Source: a virus. From it: a stretch of DNA of 20,380 nt. Numbering within the stretch: the first letter of the stretch is position 1; the number at the start of each line of letters is the position of its first letter. This document shows positions 1 through 4,857 of this stretch, piece by piece. The notes beneath the pieces are model-generated. The model was given only the letters and a program-made list of their open reading frames with translations, ran no database searches and had not been told where the DNA came from. The stretch lies in IMG/VR virus record IMGVR_UViG_3300042891_000324, positions 1 to 20,380 of that record; one strand, 5' to 3'. Position numbers and translations under genes: made by a program.

Positions 1-402
1 CCTAACCTTCCGCATGTACGCCGCCTGATACAGCGCATAGTCCTGGACAGACAAACGCCAGTCGTCGTAGTACGCATGGCCCGTATGCTCACGACTGCAT
101 GTCGTAGGTCTTGACCTTGCGACCTTCATGCCGAACGCATTGTTGGTCTGCATAAATCGATTAGATGTAAAGTGACCACTCTCCAATATAGCCTGAGCGA
201 ACGCGATGTGCGGAAACTTAATACCGCACTGCTTCACGTAGCTATAAAAAACTTCAGGGCTGAAAGAAGGATGATTGTGAACAACGGCCTTCTTCCCCTC
301 AACGATCTTAGTTACTACTATTGTCTCCTTACTCTTATAGGATAAGAGCACAAATGATATTAGCCCTACAGCGACTATCAAATTATTTCGATGATAAACC
401 AT
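1..402 (-). CDS. Glucosaminidase-type peptidoglycan hydrolase, N-terminal part (cut by window edge)
   Basis: The reverse strand reads open from an ATG at 402 to the window edge (134 codons). Residues 1-22 contain a hydrophobic stretch (NNLIVAVGLISFVLLSY) that fits a signal anchor. From about residue 50 the protein matches the pattern of the FlgJ/LytG-type glucosaminidase domain (GH73 family): a helix with AQAILESGHF, where the Glu is the expected catalytic acid, followed by SNRFMQTNNAFGMK. Such enzymes cut the GlcNAc-MurNAc glycan strand of peptidoglycan. In a phage this could serve lysis or cell-wall penetration, and a second, different cell-wall enzyme lies at 15891. Its start overlaps the small membrane gene at 378-533, which suggests a coupled pair. 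The assignment is from motifs read by eye and the C-terminus is not in the window. Confidence 0.75.
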   Translation of the reverse strand, partial: MVYHRNNLIVAVGLISFVLLSYKSKETIVVTKIVEGKKAVVHNHPSFSPEVFYSYVKQCGIKFPHIAFAQAILESGHFTSNRFMQTNNAFGMKVARSRPTTCSREHTGHAYYDDWRLSVQDYALYQAAYMRKVR

Positions 403-533
403 AACGTTCCGATTAGATTAATAAATAAACAAATGAATAATATCCATACAGTATACCTGTGAAATGGATTCCATAACGCTGAAACGATGATCGCGTAAAA
501 CGTTACGATTAAAAATAAAGGACTGTACCACAT
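378..533 (-). CDS. Small double-membrane-span protein, holin-like
   Basis: A 51-residue reading frame on the minus strand starts with ATG at 533 and overlaps the glucosaminidase start by 25 bases in another frame. Almost the whole protein is hydrophobic: span 1 is about residues 4-20 (SPLFLIVTFYAIIVSAL) and span 2 about residues 29-49. A short turn with HRY lies between them, and a Glu sits near the end. Two short spans directly ahead of a muralytic enzyme fit a small class II-type holin, but tiny membrane proteins are common in phage early regions and no family was recognised. It is the first gene after the hairpins that follow the tRNA-like element. The role is inferred from topology and position only. 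Confidence 0.55.
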   Translation of the reverse strand: MWYSPLFLIVTFYAIIVSALWNPFHRYTVWILFICLFINLIGTLWFIIEII

Positions 534-562
534 AGTTAATTGAATTTAAATTAAGTTAAACA

Positions 563-585
563 AAGGAGGGGAACCACCCCCTCCT
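563..585 (-). terminator. GC-rich hairpin, probable intrinsic terminator (minus strand)
   Basis: AGGAGGGG (564-571) and CCCCTCCT (578-585) form an 8-bp stem around a 6-base loop. On the minus strand the stem is followed by a U-rich run (TTTGTTT). It lies between the tRNA-like element and the 51-residue membrane gene, so it would end or attenuate the tRNA transcript before the lysis-type genes. Confidence 0.5.
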
Positions 586-597
586 ATGAAACCAAAT

Positions 598-624
598 AAA
601 ACATGTCTACCATGAACATGTTTT
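598..624 (-). terminator. Hairpin directly after the tRNA-like element
   Basis: AAAACATG (598-605) pairs with CATGTTTT (617-624). On the minus strand this hairpin begins right after the 3' end of the tRNA-like element and ends in U-rich sequence. It could be a terminator or an RNA-processing and 3'-end protection signal. Confidence 0.45.
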
Positions 625-711
625 GTTCAGGCGATGGACTCGAACCATCTACAGGGACTTAAAGGAATTCAACGCTATAAGTTTGTAAGCTACCTTACTA
701 CCCGACCTAAT
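625..711 (-). tRNA. tRNA-like element, atypical or degenerate
   Basis: The minus strand carries a textbook T-arm: the stem GATGG/CCATC encloses the loop TTCGAGT. It is followed by GCCTGAA, which pairs imperfectly with ATTAGGT about 80 bases upstream (6 of 7, two of them G-U). A D-arm-like stem (GTAG/TTAC around a loop with GGTAG) is also present. The middle is abnormal. The only clean stem found is ACTTA/TAAGT, which encloses 16 bases instead of 7, so no anticodon can be assigned. CCA is not encoded. A promoter lies 13 bases upstream and two hairpins follow, as expected for a small stable RNA. It could be a decayed phage tRNA, a tRNA mimic, or a class II tRNA whose fold I could not resolve. 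Confidence 0.45.
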
Positions 712-723
712 CACTAATACATG

Positions 724-755
724 CAAATCTATGCAATTCTTATAAACTTTGCAAA
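724..755 (-). promoter_or_regulatory. Bacteroidota-type promoter for tRNA-like element and lysis-type genes
   Basis: Read on the minus strand, TTTG (755-752) is followed after 20 bases by TAGATTTG (731-724), a full match to the -33 TTTG / -7 TAnnTTTG consensus. Initiation would fall just ahead of the tRNA-like element. The inverted pair GTCAACA (761-767) / TGTTGAC (780-786) lies immediately upstream and could be an operator or activator site. Confidence 0.7.
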
Positions 756-1073
756 TCTCTGTCAACAAATGTTGCAAAATGTTGACTCAGTGCTGACACA
801 AAAATGTGTAACTGCCTGACTGCCAATAGACTAACCTATTTTAGTGCTGAGATGACGACATGACGCTTATTTTTTTATTTTTTTTATCTCCACGCCCCAT
901 CTCCCTTTATATATACTCTATTATTTTTTTTTCTAATTAATTAGAGTAAAGAGTAACATCTTAACACTAAGAAAGCTGAAAGCTAGACTGGCAAAGGGCT
1001 AGACATAGTTTTGCGGGCAACATCAACACAACATTTGTCAGCACGATTTAACAGATTTTAACAAATCTTGACA
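756..1073. other. Gene-free spacer between the two leftward units
   Basis: No credible reading frame was found here. The stretch holds the inverted pair GTCAACA/TGTTGAC upstream of the leftward promoter, several T-rich runs (870-890 and 920-932), and the palindromic TCTAATTAATTAGA at about 932-945. The hairpin AGATTT-TAAC-AAATCT (1053-1068) sits directly after the last gene of the small-gene array, where it could weakly terminate transcription. Confidence 0.5.
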
Positions 1074-1271
1074 CTAATTCAGGAAGATATCCTCAATCGC
1101 TACAGCTGTGCACCTAAGTGGTGCATAGTGCATCACCTCGAATTCTTGGATACCCATATCTAACATGTACGCTACGATCTCGCTGTACCTCTCCACATGA
1201 CTCTCCCCATACAGCACACCTATCACCCATTCCTCTGGAATGCCAACAGGTCTGACGACTGCTTGCCACAT
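1074..1271 (-). CDS. Small protein of unknown function, last gene of the leftward array
   Basis: A 65-residue protein beginning MWQAVVRPVG. The open frame extends 7 codons further upstream to a TTG, but the ATG at 1271 lies one base after the TGA of the preceding gene, so ATG is the better start. The sequence is mixed polar and hydrophobic with no signal peptide or membrane span. It contains VIGVLYGESHVERYSEIVAYM and an acidic C-terminal helix (VAIEDIF). I recognise no family. Tight coupling to the membrane gene upstream suggests they are translated together. Confidence 0.6.
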   Translation of the reverse strand: MWQAVVRPVGIPEEWVIGVLYGESHVERYSEIVAYMLDMGIQEFEVMHYAPLRCTAVAIEDIFLN

Positions 1272-1272
1272 A

Positions 1273-1374
1273 TCACTTACGTTCTTCCTCAATTAGCACA
1301 TCGATTACTCCGATCAAACCGTAGAAGCCTGCCATCAACAGCAGGCTTTCTACTACAAAGATAACTACTTCCAT
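1273..1374 (-). CDS. 33-residue single-span membrane protein
   Basis: A tiny minus-strand gene, ATG at 1374 and TGA at 1273-1275. The protein MEVVIFVVESLLLMAGFYGL continues with a hydrophobic stretch and ends in a charged tail (LIEEERK), giving one membrane span of about 25 residues. Its leader ends in GCC before ATG, like most genes of the array, which supports it being real. It ends one base before the ATG of the next gene. Function is unknown; single-span micropeptides in phage early regions often act on host membrane proteins, but nothing specific can be claimed. Confidence 0.55.
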   Translation of the reverse strand: MEVVIFVVESLLLMAGFYGLIGVIDVLIEEERK

Positions 1375-1379
1375 GGCTT

Positions 1380-1940
1380 CTAATTTTCGTTAATACTATA
1401 CTGGCTAATCTCGTCCTTGTAGAACATAGAGATATGCATATCATCAAAGTACATAGGCTCTTCAACCTCCTCATTGCGTAGGATAAAGTCCAGGACTGCA
1501 CCGAGTTTATGCTCGTCGTTAGAGAATTCATCCAACCAATCGAATGGATCTATTGAATGGTAGCTAATGAAACCGTCTCGACTTGTGTACCTATCAGCGA
1601 TATACCTATCGAACGTTTGGAAGTTAGCAAGTAGGTATCTGTATACCTTTAGGTAATCGAATTCAACATCGATGTAGATCGCATCGTTCTCGAAGTTGTA
1701 GTAATTTGGGCTCGCAATACGTTCGAACGTGATCTCTGATACGAATGGACGCAGTTCCTCTTCAACGAACTCACACATCTTTTTCGCTATCGTCTCATGG
1801 TACTTCTCCCAATCAACCATATCATCGAACGTCGTTCCTTCAGGTAGCTTGTAGTGCTCATCCTCTCCGTAAAAATCTACGTCATCCCATATTGATCCGT
1901 AGAATCCGCTGAACAGCGGTAAAAATGTTTTTGCTTTCAT
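1380..1940 (-). CDS. Conserved accessory-element protein, unknown function (186 residues)
   Basis: This is the largest gene of the leftward array. The N-terminus FLPLFSGFYGS (residues 6-16), the block SPNYYNFEND (77-86) and YTSRDGFISY (118-127) are a pattern I associate with uncharacterised proteins on Bacteroidota phages and conjugative elements. The protein is acidic and rich in aromatic residues, with no membrane span or signal peptide. Such small acidic proteins can be DNA mimics or inhibitors of host defence, but no catalytic motif is visible and that is speculation. The leader carries the shared ACCAAATAAA-type motif and ends in ACC directly before ATG. It starts 2 bases after the stop of the upstream gene. 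Confidence 0.8.
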   Translation of the reverse strand: MKAKTFLPLFSGFYGSIWDDVDFYGEDEHYKLPEGTTFDDMVDWEKYHETIAKKMCEFVEEELRPFVSEITFERIASPNYYNFENDAIYIDVEFDYLKVYRYLLANFQTFDRYIADRYTSRDGFISYHSIDPFDWLDEFSNDEHKLGAVLDFILRNEEVEEPMYFDDMHISMFYKDEISQYSINEN

Positions 1941-1942
1941 GG

Positions 1943-2161
1943 TTACTTGTTTATTTGGTTTAACATCTGTCTATCTATAGACTCCCATTTCTCGATCATC
2001 TCCAAGTCATTTAAATCCTGGATCGCATCTTTGCTCATGGTGTACGTCTTCTCGCTACCTTGGAATCTAACGTGGCGCATGTACCTATTCAACTTGTTAG
2101 GCCAATACTCTACGATCTTTCCGTAGCTTTTAAGCTTCTGATCTGTTACTCTTCCGTACAT
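1943..2161 (-). CDS. Small basic protein of unknown function (72 residues)
   Basis: ATG at 2161 lies 2 bases after the stop of the upstream gene. The protein starts MYGRVTDQKLKSYGKIVEYW and continues with RHVRFQGSEKTY and TMSKDAIQDLNDLEMIEKW. The alternating hydrophobic pattern of the first half suggests a small beta-barrel or SH3-like fold, followed by one helix. It is basic at the front and acidic at the back. The leader shows the array motif in a variant form (ACGAAATAAAAC, then GCC before ATG). The pattern resembles small uncharacterised Bacteroidota phage proteins; no function is known to me. Confidence 0.7.
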   Translation of the reverse strand: MYGRVTDQKLKSYGKIVEYWPNKLNRYMRHVRFQGSEKTYTMSKDAIQDLNDLEMIEKWESIDRQMLNQINK

Positions 2162-2163
2162 GG

Positions 2164-2367
2164 CTATCGTTTTATTTCGTAATCGTAATTCGTAACGTAG
2201 TTAACTAACGGCAATGGTTTGTTTTGTACGTACTGATCAATCATCTCCATATCAGTTACTCGTTTCTTGAATACCACAACCTCGTCGTTGATTACTAGTT
2301 CAACTGTTGCGTTATATGCACCGTGTCCGCTTGGCATGACAGATGCGTAATGAATTGTTGCTTCCAT
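2164..2367 (-). CDS. Small protein of unknown function (67 residues)
   Basis: ATG at 2367; the frame closes 2 bases before the next gene starts. The sequence MEATIHYASVMPSGHGAYNA is followed by TVELVINDEVVVFKKRVTDM and a short helix, ending YDYEIKR. This alternation predicts a small all-beta domain with one helix. Its leader (CAAAATAAATAACTAGGAATT-type) departs from the ACC-ATG consensus of its neighbours. It has no membrane span and no recognised family. Confidence 0.65.
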   Translation of the reverse strand: MEATIHYASVMPSGHGAYNATVELVINDEVVVFKKRVTDMEMIDQYVQNKPLPLVNYVTNYDYEIKR

Positions 2368-2376
2368 AATTCCTAG

Positions 2377-2541
2377 TTATTTATTTTGTTCTACAAATCG
2401 TTGCAATACCTCTTGCAACTGTTCCTTTATATCTTCAATGATCATGTCATCAAGGGGACTGATGTCCCCAGTTGACAATCCATTCTCCTGCGCAACACCG
2501 ACAAACATGTCGTTGATTGCTTGATCAATTATTTCTTGCAT
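2377..2541 (-). CDS. Small acidic helical protein (54 residues)
   Basis: A minus-strand frame from ATG at 2541 to TAA at 2377-2379. The protein MQEIIDQAINDMFVGVAQEN continues with GLSTGDISPLDDMIIEDIKE and a final amphipathic helix QLQEVLQRFVEQNK. The centre SGD/TGDISP between two helices is typical of a small uncharacterised family in Bacteroidota mobile elements, judged by eye. It starts 2 bases after the upstream stop and its leader ends GCC-ATG, so it fits the array. It was found by reading the gap between neighbours. Function is unknown. Confidence 0.65.
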   Translation of the reverse strand: MQEIIDQAINDMFVGVAQENGLSTGDISPLDDMIIEDIKEQLQEVLQRFVEQNK

Positions 2542-2543
2542 GG

Positions 2544-2819
2544 CTATTGGTTATTAATTGCTTCTTCATACGTCTCGAAAAACATCTCATCAAACATCTC
2601 GTCTCCAATTGCTTCGATGATATACTCAACGTCACGTCCTATCATTGAACCGATTGTTACTCCATTCTCTAGCGCGATGTAAACATATCCGCTGTTTGCG
2701 TTGAATCCGATATCCATGATATCAGCTCTGTTACAATGCTCAGCATATGCGTCAAAACATTTGCTCAATCCTTTTGCTTCTAGGTAGGCAATGCTACCGC
2801 TTAATCCGTTAATCTTCAT
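2544..2819 (-). CDS. Conserved small phage protein (91 residues)
   Basis: ATG at 2819, with the shared leader (ACCAAATAAAAAATAGAAACC-like) just upstream. The protein begins with a helical part (SGSIAYLEAKGLSKCFDAYAE). A two-strand core NSGYVYIALENGVTIGSMI (about residues 42-60) follows, and an acidic helical tail ends FETYEEAINNQ. The NSGYVYIALENG motif recurs in small proteins of gut and aquatic Bacteroidota phages as I recall them. There is no membrane span and no catalytic motif. Function is unknown. Confidence 0.75.
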   Translation of the reverse strand: MKINGLSGSIAYLEAKGLSKCFDAYAEHCNRADIMDIGFNANSGYVYIALENGVTIGSMIGRDVEYIIEAIGDEMFDEMFFETYEEAINNQ

Positions 2820-2842
2820 GGTTTCTATTTTTTATTTGGTTA

Positions 2843-2956
2843 TTAATTAAATGCCAACAGATATGTACACATTCCGTCAGCTAATGTGATACGCAAAGCT
2901 TTCATGCGTAATTGCGTCATGCGATCATTTAGATCGAATATTTCATTTGTCTTCAT
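2843..2956 (-). CDS. 37-residue protein of unknown function
   Basis: This small frame runs from ATG at 2956 to TAA at 2843-2845. It overlaps the 3' end of the upstream gene by 14 bases, so translation could be coupled. The protein is MKTNEIFDLNDRMTQLRMKA followed by LRITLADGMCTYLLAFN. It is short and lacks the usual leader because that sequence lies inside the neighbouring gene. Support comes from position and from otherwise unexplained space in a tightly packed array. Confidence 0.45.
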   Translation of the reverse strand: MKTNEIFDLNDRMTQLRMKALRITLADGMCTYLLAFN

Positions 2957-3092
2957 AGCATCTGAATTTACGTCCGTAACGGATATACATCCGCATGTGT
3001 TTAACTGCTTCCTTTCTATCGTTTGCGTTAACGATTGTTCTGTCTATCTCTCCGCCATCGGGAGCGATTAGAATAAATCTATACCTTTTCAT
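2943..3092 (-). CDS. Small basic protein, MKRYR family of the array (49 residues)
   Basis: ATG at 3092, TGA at 2943-2945. The protein MKRYRFILIAPDGGEIDRTI is followed by VNANDRKEAVKHMRMYIRYG and a short basic end. It has a beta hairpin followed by an Arg/Lys-rich helix. Its opening MKRYR and general layout resemble the product at 3869-4054, so the two may be old paralogues. The leader is one of the best copies of the shared motif (AACCAAATAAAAC, then GCC-ATG). Function is unknown. Confidence 0.65.
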   Translation of the reverse strand: MKRYRFILIAPDGGEIDRTIVNANDRKEAVKHMRMYIRYGRKFRCYEDK

Positions 3093-3102
3093 GGCGATTG
3101 TT

Positions 3103-3252
3103 TTATTTGGTTAACTCAATTATATCGTTGTAAATCTCAATGATTTCCTCATTAGAAAAAGTAAGCAAGTCGATCTTATCTTTATCGTTATGGCTGTTCT
3201 CAACTGCTAGTAGTATGAACTTAATCATCTCGTCTCTTTTTATCGCTTCCAT
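3103..3252 (-). CDS. Small acidic helical protein (49 residues)
   Basis: ATG at 3252, TAA at 3103-3105. The protein MEAIKRDEMIKFILLAVENS is followed by HNDKDKIDLL and TFSNEEIIEIYNDIIELTK. It looks like two amphipathic helices with an acidic C-terminal half. The leader is a near-perfect copy of the shared motif (AACCAAATAAAAC, AATTACC-ATG). A GC-rich hairpin lies just upstream at 3276-3293. No family recognised. Confidence 0.65.
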   Translation of the reverse strand: MEAIKRDEMIKFILLAVENSHNDKDKIDLLTFSNEEIIEIYNDIIELTK

Positions 3253-3275
3253 GGTAATTGTTTTATTTGGTTAAT

Positions 3276-3293
3276 ACGCGGATCGCTCCGCGT
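3276..3293 (-). other. Intercistronic hairpin with GNRA-type tetraloop
   Basis: ACGCGGA and TCCGCGT form a perfect 7-bp GC-rich stem. On the transcribed (minus) strand the loop reads GCGA, a GNRA tetraloop. It lies in the gap between two small genes, directly upstream of the shared translation leader of the 3103-3252 gene, and is not followed by a U run. That fits an mRNA processing or stability element better than a terminator. Confidence 0.5.
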
Positions 3294-3323
3294 TTCGTCT
3301 ATCTAAGACTCGTCAGTTAACAT

Positions 3324-3518
3324 TTACTCTTTTAATGATTCAATCAAACAAAAATATTTATCATATAAATCGTTGAATACATCTTGTGCGTCATCTGTAT
3401 AATGAGTAATTCCAGCTTGCTCATCCTCGAAAATCTTAATAGAATCAGACCATTTTTCTACTAATTCTATATGTGCTAATTCACTAGCTAATTCTAATAC
3501 ATCAATTATTACTTTCAT
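3324..3518 (-). CDS. Small acidic protein of unknown function (64 residues)
   Basis: ATG at 3518. The protein MKVIIDVLELASELAHIELV continues with EKWSDSIKIFEDEQAGITHY and a helical acidic end (FNDLYDKYFCLIESLKE). Its leader (CATTTAAAAATTAGAAATC before ATG) differs from the ACC-ATG type. Its codons look more AT-rich than those of its left-hand neighbours. It is strongly acidic, with no membrane span. An acidic helical protein of this size could be a protein-protein inhibitor, but there is no specific evidence. Confidence 0.6.
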   Translation of the reverse strand: MKVIIDVLELASELAHIELVEKWSDSIKIFEDEQAGITHYTDDAQDVFNDLYDKYFCLIESLKE

Positions 3519-3543
3519 GATTTCTAATTTTTAAATGTTAATA

Positions 3544-3648
3544 CTATTTCCAAGCAGTGATTCGTCGCTTGCTTGTGCTTACTAATTTACCTTCTACGAA
3601 GAATCCGATAATCTCGAATTGACCTTCTATCTTAATGATTTTGCTCAT
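3544..3648 (-). CDS. 34-residue basic protein
   Basis: ATG at 3648, TAG at 3544-3546. The protein MSKIIKIEGQFEIIGFFVEG continues KLVSTSKRRITAWK. It looks like a single beta sheet with a basic C-terminus. The leader (AACCAAATAAACC, then CACC-ATG) is a clear copy of the array motif, which supports real translation despite the short length. Function is unknown. Confidence 0.55.
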   Translation of the reverse strand: MSKIIKIEGQFEIIGFFVEGKLVSTSKRRITAWK

Positions 3649-3689
3649 GGTGTTTGGTTTATTTGGTTTAAATTTTAGCCAGTCAAGAA

Positions 3690-3845
3690 TTATACAATCT
3701 TGACGTTCTTATATTTCATTATCACTTTACATGCATCTACACTTGGTAGTGTAGCTTTATACACAACGTTACCTTCTCTATCTAAAGCTTGCATAATGTA
3801 ATACTCGCTGTTGATTTTGCTTAGAATTATTAAATTGAATTTCAT
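3690..3845 (-). CDS. Small protein of unknown function (51 residues)
   Basis: ATG at 3845, TAA at 3690-3692. The protein MKFNLIILSKINSEYYIMQA continues LDREGNVVYKATLPSVDACK and ends MKYKNVKIV. Its beta-rich opening resembles other small array members (the MKRYR proteins). The leader ends AATTACC-ATG. An inverted repeat, GTCAAGA/TCTTGAC, overlaps its last codons (3682-3704) and could form a hairpin at the end of the message. Confidence 0.6.
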   Translation of the reverse strand: MKFNLIILSKINSEYYIMQALDREGNVVYKATLPSVDACKVIMKYKNVKIV

Positions 3846-3868
3846 GGTAATTGTTTTATATGATTACT

Positions 3869-4054
3869 TTACTGTTCGAATTTTAGGTTGTCTTCGTTTA
3901 AACCCTTTAATTCTCTACTTGCTTCTCTATAGCTAATGTGTTCACAACTGAAAATGCAGTTATCTAAATTATCAACTATAACGTATCTTTTTTGACCTAC
4001 GTAATCTAATTCATCACTTGGTGCAAACGTCTGTTCAATTCTATATCTTTTCAT
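3869..4054 (-). CDS. Small protein, MKRYR family of the array (61 residues)
   Basis: ATG at 4054. The protein MKRYRIEQTFAPSDELDYVG continues QKRYVIVDNLDNCIFSCEHI and a charged helix SYREASRELKGL. It shares the opening MKRYR and a beta-then-basic-helix layout with the gene at 2943-3092. The leader (AATAAACCAAATTACC-ATG) is a shortened form of the array motif. No catalytic or metal-binding pattern is clear; the two Cys are isolated. Function is unknown. Confidence 0.65.
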   Translation of the reverse strand: MKRYRIEQTFAPSDELDYVGQKRYVIVDNLDNCIFSCEHISYREASRELKGLNEDNLKFEQ

Positions 4055-4076
4055 GGTAATTTGGTTTATTAATCTA

Positions 4077-4199
4077 CTATCCTAATCCTGTGTGACTTGC
4101 ATATACATGCCCACTACAGGCCATCACTACGACAAACATAAATGCCGCAACAAATAAGCTAATGAAAGCTACTTCGATCAATCTTTCTACTGTTCTCAT
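4077..4199 (-). CDS. 40-residue single-span membrane protein
   Basis: ATG at 4199, TAG at 4077-4079. The protein MRTVERLIEVAFISLFVAAF continues MFVVVMACSGHVYASHTGLG. One membrane span covers about residues 9-27 and ends in MACSG, so a lipobox-like Cys follows the hydrophobic stretch. It could therefore be a small lipoprotein or a simple inner-membrane peptide. The leader is a strong copy of the array motif (AACCAAATAAAAAC, then GTACC-ATG). Confidence 0.6.
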   Translation of the reverse strand: MRTVERLIEVAFISLFVAAFMFVVVMACSGHVYASHTGLG

Positions 4200-4223
4200 G
4201 GTACTTGTTTTTATTTGGTTAGT

Positions 4224-4301
4224 GGTGCAGTGGTTATCGCTACCATTAATCAGTCATTCTGACTGCACCGTGTGTGATCGCCGCGACAACTGTCCGCGAT
4301 C
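4224..4301 (-). other. Structured leader region of the leftward array
   Basis: Several perfect inverted repeats lie within 80 bases. GGTGCAGT (4224-4231) pairs with ACTGCACC (4262-4269). CAGTCA-TTC-TGACTG (4251-4265) overlaps the first and would be mutually exclusive with it. GATCGC (4276-4281) pairs with GCGATC (4296-4301). All lie between the leftward promoter and the first well-supported gene, directly upstream of its translation leader. Alternative hairpins in this position fit an attenuator or RNA-level switch. They do not match any riboswitch class I can recognise. Confidence 0.45.
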
Positions 4302-4350
4302 CGTCTATTATTTCAGCATTCTCAACATCCCGACTAGATGTTGTGCCCAT
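4246..4350 (-). CDS. Possible 34-residue leader peptide
   Basis: A minus-strand frame from ATG at 4350 to TAA at 4246-4248 encodes MGTTSSRDVENAEIIDGSRT followed by VVAAITHGAVRMTD. It is the only frame between the promoter and the first firm gene, and it overlaps the hairpin region. It lacks the shared translation leader seen at its neighbours, so it may be chance. If translated it could act as a leader peptide that affects folding of the downstream hairpins. Confidence 0.25.
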   Translation of the reverse strand: MGTTSSRDVENAEIIDGSRTVVAAITHGAVRMTD

Positions 4351-4506
4351 TGTGTAAAGTAGATAACGTCCGCACCGCTTGTCACTATCTAATTACATAT
4401 TTCAAAGAACTGTTGTTGTTGTTAGCTTTGTTCAGTGGTTGGCTTTGTCACCCCCTTTTAATTACTCTTAAGCTTTATCTGAGGTCGTTCCCTCATCTTG
4501 TTGAAA

Positions 4507-4539
4507 CAAAGATAATGCAAGTTGAATGAGTTATGCAAA
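4507..4539 (-). promoter_or_regulatory. Main promoter of the leftward small-gene array
   Basis: On the minus strand TTTG (4539-4536) is followed after 21 bases by TATCTTTG (4514-4507), a full Bacteroidota -33/-7 pair. Transcription would start near 4500 and read through the structured leader into the small genes. The upstream element sits inside the inverted repeat at 4529-4552, so a protein bound there would block it. Confidence 0.7.
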
Positions 4540-4558
4540 CTTTCGCATAACTTTTTTT
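4529..4558. promoter_or_regulatory. Inverted repeat over the leftward -33 box, operator or terminator
   Basis: AGTTATGC (4529-4536) and GCATAACT (4545-4552) form a perfect 8-bp inverted repeat with an 8-base centre, followed on the plus strand by seven T. Read as RNA on the plus strand it is a weak intrinsic terminator. Read as DNA it covers the -33 element of the leftward promoter. There is no convincing plus-strand gene upstream, so an operator role seems at least as likely. Confidence 0.45.
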
Positions 4559-4671
4559 CATTTTATAGCTTATTTATACTCATTCTAAATAAAAATACAT
4601 GTTATACTTTGCTTTTATATCGGTTTATCTATTGATTATCAGATAGTTAGAAAGAACGATCTATCTGGATC

Positions 4672-4691
4672 GCCCGATTTTTGGGCTTTTT
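4672..4691 (+). terminator. Short GC hairpin with T tract
   Basis: GCCC (4672-4675) and GGGC (4683-4686) flank GATTTTT and are followed by five T. AGATAG/CTATCT (4641-4646 and 4661-4666) could form a second hairpin just upstream. No plus-strand gene precedes it, so if real it would end a short non-coding RNA or block readthrough. Confidence 0.35.
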
Positions 4692-4857
4692 ACGGTTAGC
4701 TGATGTTATTCAACGTCTAAGAACATGCGGCCTTGATCCACGAACGAACGAACGGCATGCCGATTGGTTGACTGGCTGAACGTCTTGCGCGCGGTAGGAT
4801 CTTCTTGTCCTATAATTTACATTATGTTAAATAGAATGGATGATCGAATGGACGTCG

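Noticed and set aside
1272-1292. TTG start giving MRKNVSD for the last array gene
   Set aside because: ATG 1271 is one base after the previous stop, a typical coupled start, while TTG would overlap the previous gene.
1289-1531. 80-codon minus-strand frame between the 1380 and 1273 genes
   Set aside because: It runs through the 3' end of the 186-residue gene in another frame and has a Ser/Cys/Arg-rich shadow composition.
2455-2470. GGGGAC-TGAT-GTCCCC hairpin in the 54-residue gene
   Set aside because: It encodes the conserved-looking GDISP segment and has no context suggesting regulation; probably coincidental.
4338-4529. Plus-strand frame of 63 codons that ends at a hairpin with T tract
   Set aside because: Its composition is erratic with long Leu runs, it has no promoter, it overlaps the leader of the leftward array, and it resembles no protein type known to me.
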